64,000 nucleotides of DNA from Bugula neritina (GCA_964035545.1 OZ037766.1:3821722-3885721), one strand, 5' to 3'. Shown: positions 27,783 through 40,700, counted from the first letter of the stretch. The notes: generated by a model not told the origin, from the sequence alone. Made by a program: numbers and translations.

Positions 27783-29060
27783 ATGGATGGTGGTACATAC
27801 ATTATTCTAATTGTGGTGGCAGTGATAGTGAAAGTGATCATATGGATGGCGATATGTGGGTATAGATGCAACTCCAGACAGGTGAGAGTGGAATCGTGGT
27901 AGAGTTCTGTAGTGCTGCGAGTACTCAGTAGCCTCTGTAGTGTCGAGGTTTGCGTGCGCCTGCTTGTAAGCCAGAGGTCTTGGGTTCGAATCTCAGTGAA
28001 GGCAAAAGTTTTACAAGTTCACCTAGCAAACATATATAGTAATGTCAGCCATATAATATTGTGCAAAATTCTTTTGAATAACCCAAGTATCTACATTTTA
28101 GAGAAACCTAGAAAGTCAGTTTGAATAAATGTTCGATTATTTGTTGCCACAATGTCAGTTGAATAAATGAGTGCTAGTACATGCTGTATTGGCTACTAAA
28201 CCTACTTACTGTATCATAATTTTATTCTAGATTGAGAAATTTTGTAAATAAGTCTTCTAGGGAGCATACATTATGAGTAAATAGTTTTGTGTATTATACT
28301 ATACTATGCTATACTATACTATACTACACTACACTACACTACACTACACTACACTACACTACACTACACTACACTATACTACACTATACTATGCTATACT
28401 ATACTATACTACACTACACTACCACTACCACTACACTACACTACACTACACTACACTACACTACACTACACTACCACTACCCATCAAATTTTGTGACTGG
28501 AGTAAATAAACCAGCTAATGATGCTTTATTTTATTCAAATGCAACTTAAATAACAATCATTTGATCTTGGCTTAAAATTTACCAAAGACAATTATTAGAT
28601 TCAGATTTGGTCAATTGACCAAATCTGACAGCCAGATTTTTCGGGAGACATTGGCTTAATATTCTTTTGAAATATGTACATAATCATTATATAGTGATCA
28701 AGCTTAATTTCTACTATTTTAGCGTGTAGTGACTAGGCAGGTTATTACTGTTACTGCACCCCACCCATCTATCCACTCTCCTTATGGACCAACTGCTACA
28801 TCTACAGGATACGCTTCTGGTGCGGCGCAAGAGCCGATTCAGTTTGCTCCGCTACCGTCCACGCTGGGCAGTGAGTATTTGTCAATTACTTGAAACTTTA
28901 AATCTGAGGCTAAGAAAACATAATGACTATGTCGGCAAACCTAATTTCATTCATAGCCTTAGGGTGTTGATACTCTTATTTTATAGAGCCAGCTGTAACT
29001 CCGGAGCCTGAGATTCCAGATAGCCAGCCACCGCCCTATGATAGATATGTCCCCTACTAG
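27783..29060 (+). CDS. Small PPPY-tailed membrane protein, copy B
   Basis: Three exons, 27783..27881, 28723..28870 and 28987..29060, have the same lengths (99, 148 and 74 nt) and phases as copy A and give 106 aa. The transmembrane segment is YIILIVVAVIVKVIIWMAIC. The tail carries SPYGPTATSTGYASG and ends SQPPPYDRYVPY. Relative to copy A most differences are conservative, and the PPPY motif, helix and splice sites are all retained, so the copy appears to be under constraint. A tRNA-like SINE and a short pentanucleotide array lie in intron 1. The same 5' acceptor (ACTGCAG) precedes the ATG. Confidence 0.8.
27918..28003 (+). repeat. tRNA-derived SINE-like segment in intron 1 of copy B
   Basis: A tRNA-like stretch starts near GTAGCCTCTGTAGTGTCGAG and has a clear B box (GGGTTCGAATCTC). 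A diverged counterpart sits at the same position in copy C (about 37891..37975). Promoter boxes without a foldable cloverleaf suggest a SINE head, not a tRNA gene. Confidence 0.45.
28294..28480. repeat. ACTAC/ACTAT pentanucleotide array in intron 1 of copy B
   Basis: Tandem CTATA, CTACA and CCACTA units, shorter than and different in composition from the array in copy A. Confidence 0.9.
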
Positions 29061-30618
29061 AATCTCCATGATCAGCCTGTGTGTTTCTGCTTTACTATAG
29101 CATTATTATTGAGTGTGTTTACCCCCCCCCCCTCCCTGTCATTTAGTGTGGTGTTCACTCAATGCAGTCAGGTCATATCTTTTCTCTGCATTATTTTATG
29201 TTAATCATATTCTTATATGCAATAATATAATAGTATGTGACAAGGACAGTTTTCATAGAAATTTACAATTGTGTTAAAATCTTGATAAAAATTATGAGAT
29301 GTTTTTTCTATAAATAGTTAACACTTTTTATAATATAATACAACCACCTGCTACTCATACATCTTAATAAAAATATTTTAATTCAAGTTTTAAAATAATA
29401 TAATATTGTTATTAGATAAGCATACCATGTGAGTAAACCTCGACGTCTAGCTCAGCCTAAAGTTTACACTGGTTTATGATTGCTAATTGATGGAGTTTTT
29501 TGTCTGATGAATTTATTTAAATTATTTTTACGTACCAAAAAGTGCATTTCATGTGTAGTTTGTGATGTGTGACATTCACTTTCCTATTATAATGATATGG
29601 TGCTATAGAGATGAGATGTAAACCTTTTACACGAAAGTTGATTACTAAGTGTAAGACCACACGACACATTTTACATGAGCGTGACGTGCGAGAAATGACG
29701 TCTAGCCTAGCTAAAAATTGTATGTCATGAGCGGGATTTTCATGTGTCTAGCATGCTGAGCGAGAAGAGCGGCAAGCTAGTGCTTGTTTGATCTAATTGG
29801 CTTATTATCATTTAGCGAGAACATTTTTTTTATTTCAATTCACGTTTTAGCTTTTAGCGAACTGAATTACAACAGTTTCATATAATTTGCATTTTCCGCT
29901 TTTATAATATCTAATCTAATCGAGTCACTTTGCCGATGACGTAATTTTAAAAACAAACGTCTGTAGGCAAGCAGCAAAGTTTAACGCTAACATCATTGGC
30001 TAATAAATTTTTGCACTCGCAACACACGCACTGTGTGTGGCAGGTCACTAGCGTGTATTCTCGCACGTCACGAACGTGTAAAAAACGGGTCGTGTGACCC
30101 TGCACTTAGTATTCACTTACCCAGGCACTGAATAAAACATACCAAACTAATGTGCAAACAGGTGCAGCCCCAATGAAAAATTTGCTGGTTATAACTCAGC
30201 CATGTGCTGAATGATAGCAAGTAAGGGAGGCGCTTACAACCAAACCACACATGAAGGAACAATGCTGAAAGAGCTGAGAATTCTTATGATTTGTGGCTGA
30301 AGCCACCTTATCCATGCTGTAAGGTGTATTAGGTCTAAGAAGAGAGAAATTGTATTGTATAACTGCCCATACATCCAGAAAATAAATTAGTTTATAGTAC
30401 AATATAATATTTAGTTTATGAACACCATAAAACTGCAGTTTGATGAGAATGTTAATAAATTTCAGTGAGTGAGTGTGCAAAGGCATAAATATGGTAACAT
30501 TTTATTGAAAAAGCAAGTGATTTTGTAAACAAGTAAAGGAAAGCAAATAAATTATAATGTTTTGTAATGACAGAACATTTAGTACCACAGCGTGTAAACA
30601 TTATAAATACAATCACCC
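29061..30618. other. Region between membrane gene and sulfotransferase remnant, unit B
   Basis: Holds a poly-C tract near 29122, the MITE at 29643..30111 and the minus-strand tRNA-like repeat at about 30160..30260. No gene is seen. Confidence 0.45.
29643..30111. mobile_element. MITE with about 50-bp terminal inverted repeats
   Basis: The left end (TACTAAGTGTAAGACCACAC...) and the reverse complement of the right end (TACTAAGTGCAGGGTCACAC...) match over about 50 bases with few differences, both reaching the shared block GTGACGTGCGAGAA. No coding capacity. It is absent at the matching place in unit A. Its CpG-rich ends differ from the flanks. The superfamily is uncertain. Confidence 0.65.
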
Positions 30619-30855
30619 AGCCATACTATTGTGAGATTTCAAACATTCTTTATTACTCTTCCCCCTCTCGCCATATTGAAGGAAAGATTTTCACACAAGG
30701 CTGTTTTTCAGAAAGAGTTGTTGGCACATATCCACAGTTATAATTATCTGCCCATGATATTGGTTTGCTGGTATGTTGTGGTTGGCAAGTGTTTGATTCA
30801 CGTTGGGGCATATTTTTGCTGATGTTTCGACATTTAAACTCCCAAAATATTCAAC
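30619..30855 (-). pseudogene. Sulfotransferase last-exon remnant, unit B
   Basis: Matches exon 7 of the gene at 55808..59603 but carries base changes that disturb the reading frame near its 3' end, shares the lost acceptor (GCAAGTTGAA) with unit A, and has no exon 6 next to it. Non-functional. Confidence 0.65.
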
Positions 30856-31172
30856 TTGCAAACAACACCAATTTATTATAACAGAAAAAGTTTAAAAATT
30901 GAATCGGTATGTTTATTTTTCAAATTACTAAATCAATGCATCGAATAAAAAATTTTAAATTATAAAGTGTCTTGTAAGATTTTCTATCAATTTCCAAAGT
31001 GTTTAAAAAACAATTTTCCATTGCTTCTTCAAAAAAAAGTTTAAACTTTTAATTAGTCTTTCAATAACTACACATACATGAGTATCAAGATTTAAAATAA
31101 TTAACAGTTTCACTGTTTTCTCAATACAGCAATCATAATAATTGTTTGTAATACATAGAGTTTACTAGAAAG

Positions 31173-31609
31173 CTATATAGTCTAGGAGTAACCTCCAATT
31201 ATCTTTCACTCATTACACTCCGACAGGTAGCCACGCAATTTTTTTAGAAATGGAAAGTTTGAAGGGTCCTAATTAATCTGTGAAAACTCTAGACTGTTCT
31301 GTGCACCCAGTTAGCCACAAGAGCGCTTCAAACTTTTAAATTAATCAGGAGTTGTTTTCTCTTAACATTTTTGTGAATCGGCTAAATATCTTGGAATTAT
31401 TCAAGCTAATTGATTTTATATAAGCAAAATAATTTTGCTGATAATTATAGATACCCTTTTCAATTTTCTGTTATAAAAACTCTAAATTTTTCTGTCCACC
31501 CAGTTAGTCACAAAAACTCTTTAAAATTTTACAGGAGTTGCTTCCCCACAACTTTGTCCAAATCCATTAAATATTATCTTGAAATTATTGAAGCTAGTTT
31601 ATTATATAT
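31173..31609. other. Intergenic spacer
   Basis: No gene recognised. Ends in the TTATATAT target duplication of the hAT-like element. Confidence 0.45.
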
Positions 31610-32778
31610 CAGGGTTGGGGTCAATTACATGTGAATGTAATTAATTACAATTACAATTACATGAAGATTTGTCAATTACAATTACAATTATAATTACAGT
31701 TAAAAATAAATGTAATTAATTACAATTACAATTACATGGCAATGTAATTAATTACAATTACAATTACTTTTGTTCTCACAAGAAATAAATAGAAGTCACT
31801 TCTAGGGTCTAACTACCAGGGGCAGTTTTGACAGTGGTGAACCTCTTTTATTTTCTACAGTGATACTATAGGGTCATTCCATACCAAATCAACCAACTTT
31901 CAAGGGGTCCCACGTCTTTGTGTTTCAGATTTTGCTCATATTTACACTGAATGGACCTACACATGTTGAGATTATCATTCGTGAATATTTCTGGCCTGAC
32001 ACAAAAACATTTTGAGAAATTACTACTTTGGTAAACAAAGGTTGGAAAATATTTTGAGGAAAATTTGTGATTTATACTTTTAGACCAATTTATAAGTAAT
32101 TTAAAATTTGATTAGGCGAGTATTTGAAATTTTTCAAAATTTACAAAGTTTTGTTCATATTCAATGATTTTGCATATATGCACACAAAGTATTCTGTAGT
32201 ATGTATTGCTACTAGTGCAAATTGATAGATATTTTCAAATCACACAGCAAATTTTAAGGCTCAGTCTAGAAAAATGATTGAGATATAGACGTTTATAGAT
32301 TAGTCTAAAAGTAGAAATCACAAATTTTCCTCAAAATGTTTCTCAACCTTTGTCTACAAAAGTAGTCAGTTCTCAAAAAAAATTTGTGTCAGGTCAAAAA
32401 TACTGAAGAAGAGTACTTGAGGCATGTGTAGGTCTATTTGGTGTAAACATGAACAAAATCTGAGACGCAAATAGACGCGGGCAATTGGGTGAGTTAGCAT
32501 GGAATGACCCTATGCTATATTGACCTAACTATCTGAACTTGTTATTTAACAGTAGGCATTGTAGAAAAAGAAGGAGTTTTTAAGATTTAAAAGTTTGAAG
32601 TAATTGACATGTAATTATAAAGTAATTGTAAAAATCAATTACATTAGATATGTAATTAATTACAATTACAATTACAATTACATTTTTAAACCTCAATTAC
32701 AAATTACATTCAATTACTTGAAAAAATGTAATTAATTACAGCCAATTACAATTACAAATTACAATTACCCCAACCCTG
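31610..32778. mobile_element. Non-autonomous hAT-type DNA transposon
   Basis: The termini CAGGGTTGGGGT and ACCCCAACCCTG are inverted, and both sides are flanked by the same 8 bp, TTATATAT (31602..31609 and 32779..32786). CAGGG ends and an 8-bp duplication are the hAT hallmark. Subterminal regions at both ends are dense arrays of TAATTACAATTACA repeats in opposite orientation, probably transposase binding sites or expanded terminal repeats. No transposase is encoded. The middle is occupied by a second, foldback element. Confidence 0.82.
31871..32510. mobile_element. Foldback MITE nested in the hAT element
   Basis: GGGTCATTCCAT at the left is inverted at the right (ATGGAATGACCC), and similarity between the two arms continues for most of each half, including ACCTACACATG and the block around AAATCACAAATTTTCCTCAAAAT. 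The element is therefore a long imperfect palindrome of about 640 bp. Confidence 0.72.
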
Positions 32779-33593
32779 TTATATATACAAGCAAAAACTT
32801 TTGCAGATAATCATAGATGTGCTTTTCACTTCTCTGGGTTTAATTCTAGTGATTTTCTTGTGAAAGTGGACGAAAACAAGCAAAGGAATGAGTTTTTTAG
32901 TTATAAGGCAAACATTATTATTGATCAGCTATAAAAAAGCCGATTTATAAGTAAATCTGTGTCTGATAACGATTTTCTTCACGATTTTTATTATAATAAC
33001 TACTTTTACAAAAAAGTAATGAGAAGCAGGTTGATCTAGACTCCGGAAGATAATATTTTAAATGTGTACAATTGAGCTTTGCCAATAAATATATATAAAA
33101 AAGCAATTTGGTTTTTAAAACAATATTATTGGTTAAAATGCATATTTTTATACTATCTTGATATAATGACTCTAGAGTCAATTTAGCTCAGTTAAAGTTA
33201 CAGAAGAAATACCCTAAAGCTTCCATATAATTTAAAATATATATGGTTATATTTAGGCCACCCATTAGAAAAATGGTCTTGGGCTGCCTTATTCAAAGAT
33301 CATAGGCATGTACTTTTTTCATGTGTGCCATTTGTCACAAAAATAATAATTTCTTATCAGCAAATATAAAACAAGCTGAGTTTGAGACTGGCGCATTTTT
33401 GTGTAAAATATGGAGTAAAAATATTTTAGAGAACAATATTGTTATTATAGTTGTTGCATACCAAAAACAATTGCGTTCAGCTACAATCTTTCAAACATGG
33501 TGGAATTCATAAGAAAGCAGAACTCAAAATATGCTTACAATCAGATCAGGTACACAAACTTTTTTACATGCAAAGTATCTTATGAACATCATA

Positions 33594-34880
33594 ATCCCGA
33601 GTGTAATAATCAAATCTCAAGACACTGATGTTTTCATCCGAAGCCTCGCTATTTGCAAAACATTACCTTCTTACCAATTATTTTTTTTCACTGGTGTGGT
33701 AATCATGGTGTCATGCCAGATAGAGGCTAGACTAAATTTCCTACTTTTAGACGCTAGTTATTTATTTTGGTAAAATGTATTTTCATGTGCAACTTATTTT
33801 AATATTATTTAAATATATGTATATTTAAATAAACTTAGATCAATTGCTTGTTATTTAGCACATAAATAAATTCCTTTGATTTGCATTAACTTATTAATCT
33901 TGTATATTTTATACATCTTGCCTGTTGTTCGAAAAGATGTTTTGTTAATAAGTATTCATTAAAGATAGTGTCTATTATTAATGTATTACTACTTTTTGTC
34001 CCACACAAAGTTGTAAAAATAATAGAATGTTATTCAAAGATAATTCATGTTAGCTACTAGAGCTATTAACATATTAGCTATTTAGCAACCAATTCAACAG
34101 TTATATAGGTAATATTAATATATATATGGTAACAAAATAAAAACAGCATCTATCTTGGAGAAAACCATAATCATATTAGGTATTTGGAAGTAAACATTGC
34201 AGCAAATAAATCCGGACTGCAGTTGTGTGCAGCACTTACTAGATTTTGTGCTTTAACAGGTTGTTATTCGACTATAGTGCTTTTTATGGAAGAGGATATA
34301 GCGCATAGCCTACTCTCTTTTGAGAAAATATCTATAATATATGGGAAGTTTTGAACACCTTGGGAAGTATTTTAAGCTGTAAGCCATTACAGCGGCTGAA
34401 GTAGAACAATTTGTCTATAAACTTTATGGAGCAGGAAATTCAAATATAGATAATGTCTGATACACTGTATTTTGTTCACCATCTAAAATAACTTAAAACA
34501 GTTTTCCTCCAACAAAAGATGACTTAAATTTGCATGTAAAAAGAGCAAACTATCAGGCAGCCATTTGGAGAAGGATGACAACAGCCTATATTGATGCACC
34601 ACCCCCAGAACATCACGAAAAGATTGTTGAGAATCATGACAGCATAAATATAAAGTGGATAACTCAAGCTTCCGCACATAAACATGTATATTGCAAAGTT
34701 TAAACTGCTCCTGTAAGACCGGCTGCAACATATCAAGATGTGGATGTCAGAAGTCTCAAATTCAGTGCATGCACTGATGTTTGTCAATGTAAGGATTGTC
34801 TGAAAAGAAGCTCTATATTGGGGAAGAAGCTGATGAGACTGACGGCAGTGACAATGATGGTGAGAATACTTTTTCATAAT
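33594..34880 (+). pseudogene. Decayed mobile-element gene with a cysteine-rich tail
   Basis: In shifting frames the plus strand encodes a recognisable order of fragments: KSQDTDVFIRSLAICKTLP (33609-33665), LCAALTRFCALTGCYST (34220-34275), GAGNSNIDNV followed by a stop, PPTKDDLNLHVKRANYQAAIW (34506-34570), IKWITQAS, then a Cys-rich end in which CTDVCQCKDC is still readable. Stops and frameshifts separate them. This order recalls a family of repetitive, presumably element-borne proteins common in invertebrate genomes, but I cannot name it with certainty. It lies between the hAT element and unit C. Confidence 0.5.
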
Positions 34881-36279
34881 TAAGCACTATTTTTAGACAT
34901 TTGTTATATATTTTGCTGCAACCAATTTGATTTTGATCATCTCTCATGCTTCTGTTTCTCTAAATAATTTTACAGAACCTTGTTGATTTTTGAAGACATT
35001 TAACGGCTATATATACTGACAGACTAGCAAATGATTCACTTGGGCTGTGCTCAAAAGATTGCAATATTTATTTATTTCAACATTTATTTTGTGCTATAAT
35101 TTTATAAATATAGTTTTTTCACACATCAGCACGACTTTGTTTTTATTTTTGTATAAATAGCTTGGTCATACTTATGCTGCATGCTTATGCCGCGTGCAAT
35201 AAATCGATTCATAACAAACATATATGTTTATATAAACAACTTGGTTTTAATAGTCTTTAAATTCAGTGTCAGCATTGAATTTTAAGTATAAGAGACAATT
35301 ATTTTTGATGTTTCAGCATATATTTTTTCTTCAAGATAGCTTGATAAAATTGGATACTATTTTGCAGTATCCACATTTCTTTTTATCACCCATCCAAAAT
35401 GTCGATTTGTTTTTTGTAATAACTTGAGTTTGGGTAGAGATAAAATTCTAGAGTTTGTAGATTCAGAATCAGCACAAAACTTTGATCTAGAAACAACTTT
35501 TTTTAAGTGGCCACCTAGTAAAGTGTAATAAGCCAATTTTTGAGCACTTTTTGGGAGGTTACTGCTAGACTAATAGTGTTTCATTGGCTGTACAACAGTT
35601 CAGCCCTAACCAAGAACAATACATATAGTTAGTGTTAAAGAAAGTAACTCAGCCATTTTATATAGGCACGGAAAGAGGTGTAAGTCAAAGGCTGGCACAA
35701 TCTACCTTGTAATTTGTAAGTTTAGTTAACCTTTCAAACAAACAGAATCTTAATGCACAGAGTGTTCAAGTTAGGCTTAGCTTTTACCATATAAGCCTGT
35801 CAGGTATGGTAAAACTATATCTGGGTTTATTGCTAGGCATTTTCATTGCTTCATGTTATAATATGCTGAATGAGTAGAAGCGGCAAAACATTGTGTTTAA
35901 AATCAAAATTATAGTTACAGTGATTAATAGCAAAACTATAACTCATAATTTTTATGTCAACCTTTAAGCGCAAATTCTCTCTCAACTGAAGTTTAAGAGC
36001 TTGTATATGCTTATAGTAATAAGGAGTGTCTTTCCGTGAAAGCAATGATGTTTTACTTTTTTGTGTGCGTTTGTTTAAAGTATTTTGCCTAATCTTGATA
36101 AACATTTTGAGTGACAGTTGGAGTCTTAAAAAGTTTCAAAAAAAGCAAGTTTCCTGCCTACTATATGAAACAATTAACCTATTATTCATCACCATCAATT
36201 ACCTAAGTAGAGGTTAAAGGCTTTTTAGACATTTTAATACATTAAAAATAATAGAACTATAAGGTGTGTGATATGTGAT

Positions 36280-36680
36280 GTGTATATGATGATATTATAT
36301 ACAGTATATGATAATATCATATTATACAGTATATGATGATATTATATACAGTATATGATGATATTATATACAGTATATGATAATATTATATACGGTATAT
36401 GATAATATTATATACAGTATATGATAATATTATATACAGCATATGATGATATTATATACAGTATATGATAATAATATATACAGTATATGATAATATTATA
36501 TACAGTATATGATAATATTATATACAGTATATGATGATATTATATATACAGTATATGATAATATTATATACAGTATATGATAATAATATATACAGTATAT
36601 TATAATATTATATACAGTATATGATAATATTATATACAGTATATGATGATATTATATACAGTATATGATAATATTATAAT
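36280..36680. repeat. 22-bp minisatellite
   Basis: About 18 tandem copies of a unit like ACAGTATATGATAATATTAT plus AT, with variation between GATAATAT and GATGATAT. Each unit is partly self-complementary (TATAC/GTATA), so the array can fold into serial hairpins. Confidence 0.9.
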
Positions 36681-37750
36681 AATACATAACAGTAAAACAC
36701 AATAATAATACCTCTGGCCTCCTTAGTGGTTAAACTATTATTATATTTATATGGATTCTAGATCTTATAGCTATCATCCATAGACTGTTTTAGGGATGTT
36801 TGCTCAAACAATTTTATAATAAATTTTGCACCCTCGCTAATGAAGTTTTTTCGTCAGGCTTCGAAGTTCATATGTATTATGAAACTCACAATAATTATTG
36901 CTGATTTCTATTGCGTGCTATTCTTAGCTGCTGCAACACAGAGCTTAGTCACTGGGCTGGCTAGAAAGTTTAAACTTTGAGCACACCACCCCAAACAGCA
37001 CGTAGATGATAGACAAAACCCAACCGATGCCAGTTAAATCAAAATGTCTAAAGTCTTGCAACTTAAATCACAGAGTAGTGCTGGTGTTCATTATAGTTGG
37101 CTTTGTTGGTTGATATCTTTTAGTTTTTTAGACTTATTATATTTAGAAATCTTGCTTTATTATTGATCCTTAACGCTACACTGAATTACATAAATAAATT
37201 ACATCAGGCGCATAATATAGAATTTTAGGACTGGTTTCCTTACAAAAACTACGCATACAATATCTTAGCCTTAGGCCTCTGGCTTTATGTTATGCGGAGT
37301 AGATAGCTGCATAGCCTCTTCCGTGAGTAACAACTTGATAGTCTACAAAAACACTTATATCTGCTCCATTTACACTTTTACTCTACATTTTTACAGCGAA
37401 GTCAAAGGTGTAATAAGTTAGGATTAAATTCATTTACGCTTGATTTGTGTTCCTTTAATACGATGGGTTGGGTGAAAATATCTTTCATCATGACAAAACA
37501 AAAGGATAAATGAACTATAAAATGTAAAGTGGTGGAACTACACTGAACTAGTTCAACTTGTGTATATTTGCTATTACTCAATTTTTAAATAAAAACAAGG
37601 CTGATGAATATTTAGTTTCTAGCAATGAAATTTATATGTGTAAAACGTGACAAAGGCTTGAACGGCATTGTGGGAAGTCGTTGGGCAAGCAAAAGATCTT
37701 GCTATAACATTTCACTTTACTGCAGGTGGCCCAAATATCAGAAGAGAACA

Positions 37751-40700
37751 ATGGAGGAAAGTACATTCATTAGCATAATTGTGGCAGTAGTGATGGTCAA
37801 AGCCATTATATCAATAGCGATATATAGGTATAGATACATCTCAAAACAGGTGAGAGTGGAAACATGGCGTTGAGTTCTGTAGTGTTAAGGTTACCCAGTA
37901 GCTCCTGTGGTGTAATATTGCTTAGCACGGCCGGTTTCCAATCTGAAGACTGCAGGTTTGAATCCCAGTGGGTGCAAAAGTTTTACAAGTTCACCTATAG
38001 CAAATATACAGTAATATCAACCATATAATATATGGAAAACTTTTTTAAATAGCAAAAGAAATCCGTCAGTTTAAAGAAATGTTCAATCATTTGTTCTCGC
38101 AATGTTGGTTGAGTAATATCTGCTAGTACATGCTGTATGGGCTACTAAAACTGGCCTTGCTTCTTACTTACTGCATCGCAATCTGATTCTAAAAATTCTG
38201 TGAAATATTGTAGATAAGACTTCCTCCATGCAGAGAGCATACACTATGAGTAAATTATAGTTTGGTATACTCTTAAGCTATGCTAGAACTTGATTATTAG
38301 TTTGTATGCGTTTTATTAAAATGTTAGGGCTATGTATTTCTAGTGTCAAACAAGCCTCACACTGGGGCTAGTCAGAATTCACCAGGTGTAAAATTTATTT
38401 CGTTCAATATTGTGATTAAATTAGTGTTTTGTTGCATTGTTCACTGCTTTACATTAAATATTGTAAGACTTTCTAATGCTTGTTTGTAGTTACACAGAAG
38501 CCTCGATTATCATAAATTTTTCTATTTTGTATATTCTTGCATTTTTTTTTCTTTTCATAAATTTTGCCCTTGAAATTGCCTAAAAATATGTTATATCATA
38601 TTAGCATTCATGGCATACTTTTGTGTTAAAGATGTTAATAGTAATTCATTTCTCATATAAGCACGCCAACTCCTAGATAGCACTGCAGTTATATCTAGGA
38701 GTTGAGCTGCTAACATGTTAGTAGTAAGGTAGTTGGTGCACATGGATGAACAAATTGTAAAAAAATTACAGGGTCTATAATCATCATATCAATTGGGTAA
38801 ACAACTCCAAAATTACAGTTATCCCGTAATCGTGCTTAGTAATATATACCTATCTATGTTACTCAACAGCAAAATCATCTTTTTAGCTGTAGCATATCAG
38901 TAAGTAATATTTTGTTGACTACAGCATGAATTTCGGAGAGTAGTAGTAGGTGGATGGTCCTAGGACAACCCTTCCCCCGTCGAGTCTTCGACTCTCCGGT
39001 GTCAGGGATTGTCCTAGGACGCATCCACCTACTACTACTCTATTAGTTTTTTTCGTTAAGTTTTAGAAATTGTACGTTTTAGGACAGTTTATTATTTTAT
39101 TGTCCCAGAATTGTATGTTTTAGGACAGTTTATTATTTTATTAAGTTTACTATTTTATTACTATTAATTTAGAATAAAAAAATATTTTATAGAGTTTTGT
39201 TTTAAAATTGTACGTTTTTAGGACAAACATTAACTTTTATTTCAGAATGCATTCACTCGTTACTATTAGTAAGATAATAAATTATTATACGCTGAGAATA
39301 TAATAATTTAGTGTTTAAACGTTATAACTTGGAAATGTGGGTTGAGATTCTGTAGATTCTATTATATCACCATCGCTCGTTGATATAATTAATTTATTAC
39401 CAACTGCTCCTTGTAATTTAGGAATAGCGTAATTATTTATATTATTTATTGTAATAAGATCTGAAATATTTATACCCGTTTCTACAATATTACCATCACT
39501 CGAAAGCATTAATAATTTACCTCCGATTATTGGTTGTATTTTATTCATAGCGAAATTATTTATATTACTAGTCGTAATAATATCGCTAATGCTTAAACTA
39601 CTATCCGCAACATTACCCGAAGTAGTCGAAACGGTTAATTTTTCATTCGCTGGTTGTATTTTATTTATAGCGAAATTATTTATATTACTAGTCGTAATAA
39701 CATCGCTAACGCTTAAATTACTATCTATAATATTACCCGTATTAGTTGATACGGTTAATTTTTCACTCGGGTCTCGTATAAGAGGTACGGCGTAATTAGA
39801 TACATTAGTTTTCGTAACGACATCATCAACTTTTAAATCACTATCTATAACGCGTCCATCGTCGGTTGATATAGTTAATTGATTAATAGGATGTAATATT
39901 TTAGGCATACTCGTATCGTCAACGTATTTTTTTGTGGCTACGTCTTGATCGTCAACCGGATTAATAACTCTAGATATTTTATTTTCACCCATATCTAACG
40001 TACCCGTAAGAGTACTACTACCGTTTATTAAAACGAATTTTTTTGTATCTATTTTTGTTTTTTCGCTTCCTCCGAATTTATAAACACTCATTTATAATTG
40101 TAGTAAAGTTTTAACGACACTAATTCAAACGGTAAAGCTATAGGCGCGTTGTCATTAACCGTAATGTCATTGGGTTTACGACTAATATAATCGTTTGAGC
40201 AGTGTAATACTAATCCAATATTTTTATCGCTCTCAATATATTCCAACATAGGTATTTTTACGCGCGCAACGCCTCCTTGAATTATATATTCTTTAGTATT
40301 GTGTTTGAGAGGGTTATTAACATTACCGATGATTAAAGTTAAATTTTTATCTTTCCAATATAAAGGATTATCATTATTAGCTGGAAGATGTTGAAATTCT
40401 AATAAAGCGTATTTTAGTTCTATTGGTTTATCCACTATATACCCCAATAATATTCCTATATTAATTGTTGTGCTAAAAGATTGTATAAAAACATTATTAT
40501 TTTTAGTTACGACTCTTTCGATATAATTTTCTTTTTTAGCTTTCGCTAATGATTTACCAAACTTATAAACACTCATTTATTACGGTATATAAAATTCGTC
40601 TAACCCGTGTCTATACCTCCCATTATTTTTTGAGGAAGAAAGATCTAAAGTAATAAAGCCGTGAGGTTTTTGCCATCCTTTATAACAAAAGTTTTTAAAT

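Larger units (their letters stand above)
24641..31172. repeat. Tandem duplication unit B
   Basis: Colinear with unit A from its first base. It has gained a retrotransposon (25436..26909), a MITE (29643..30111) and a shorter pentanucleotide array. Similarity to unit A ends at about 31172, just before the place where sulfotransferase exon 6 should begin. Confidence 0.72.
38939..39516 (+). repeat. Left terminal inverted repeat
   Basis: 578 bp, matching 53113..53690 in inverse orientation; position p pairs with 92629 minus p with no indel seen, and few mismatches (one at 39498). The inner part covers the last 64 codons of the fibre-like gene at 39315..40091. Confidence 0.92.

Noticed and set aside
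27918-28003. tRNA gene
   Set aside because: A B box is present, but the stretch does not give a proper cloverleaf with matched acceptor arms; a SINE head fits better.
36280-36680. CRISPR-like array of 22-bp units
   Set aside because: There are no unique spacers, the units are contiguous and degenerate, and the context is a eukaryotic genome; it is a minisatellite.
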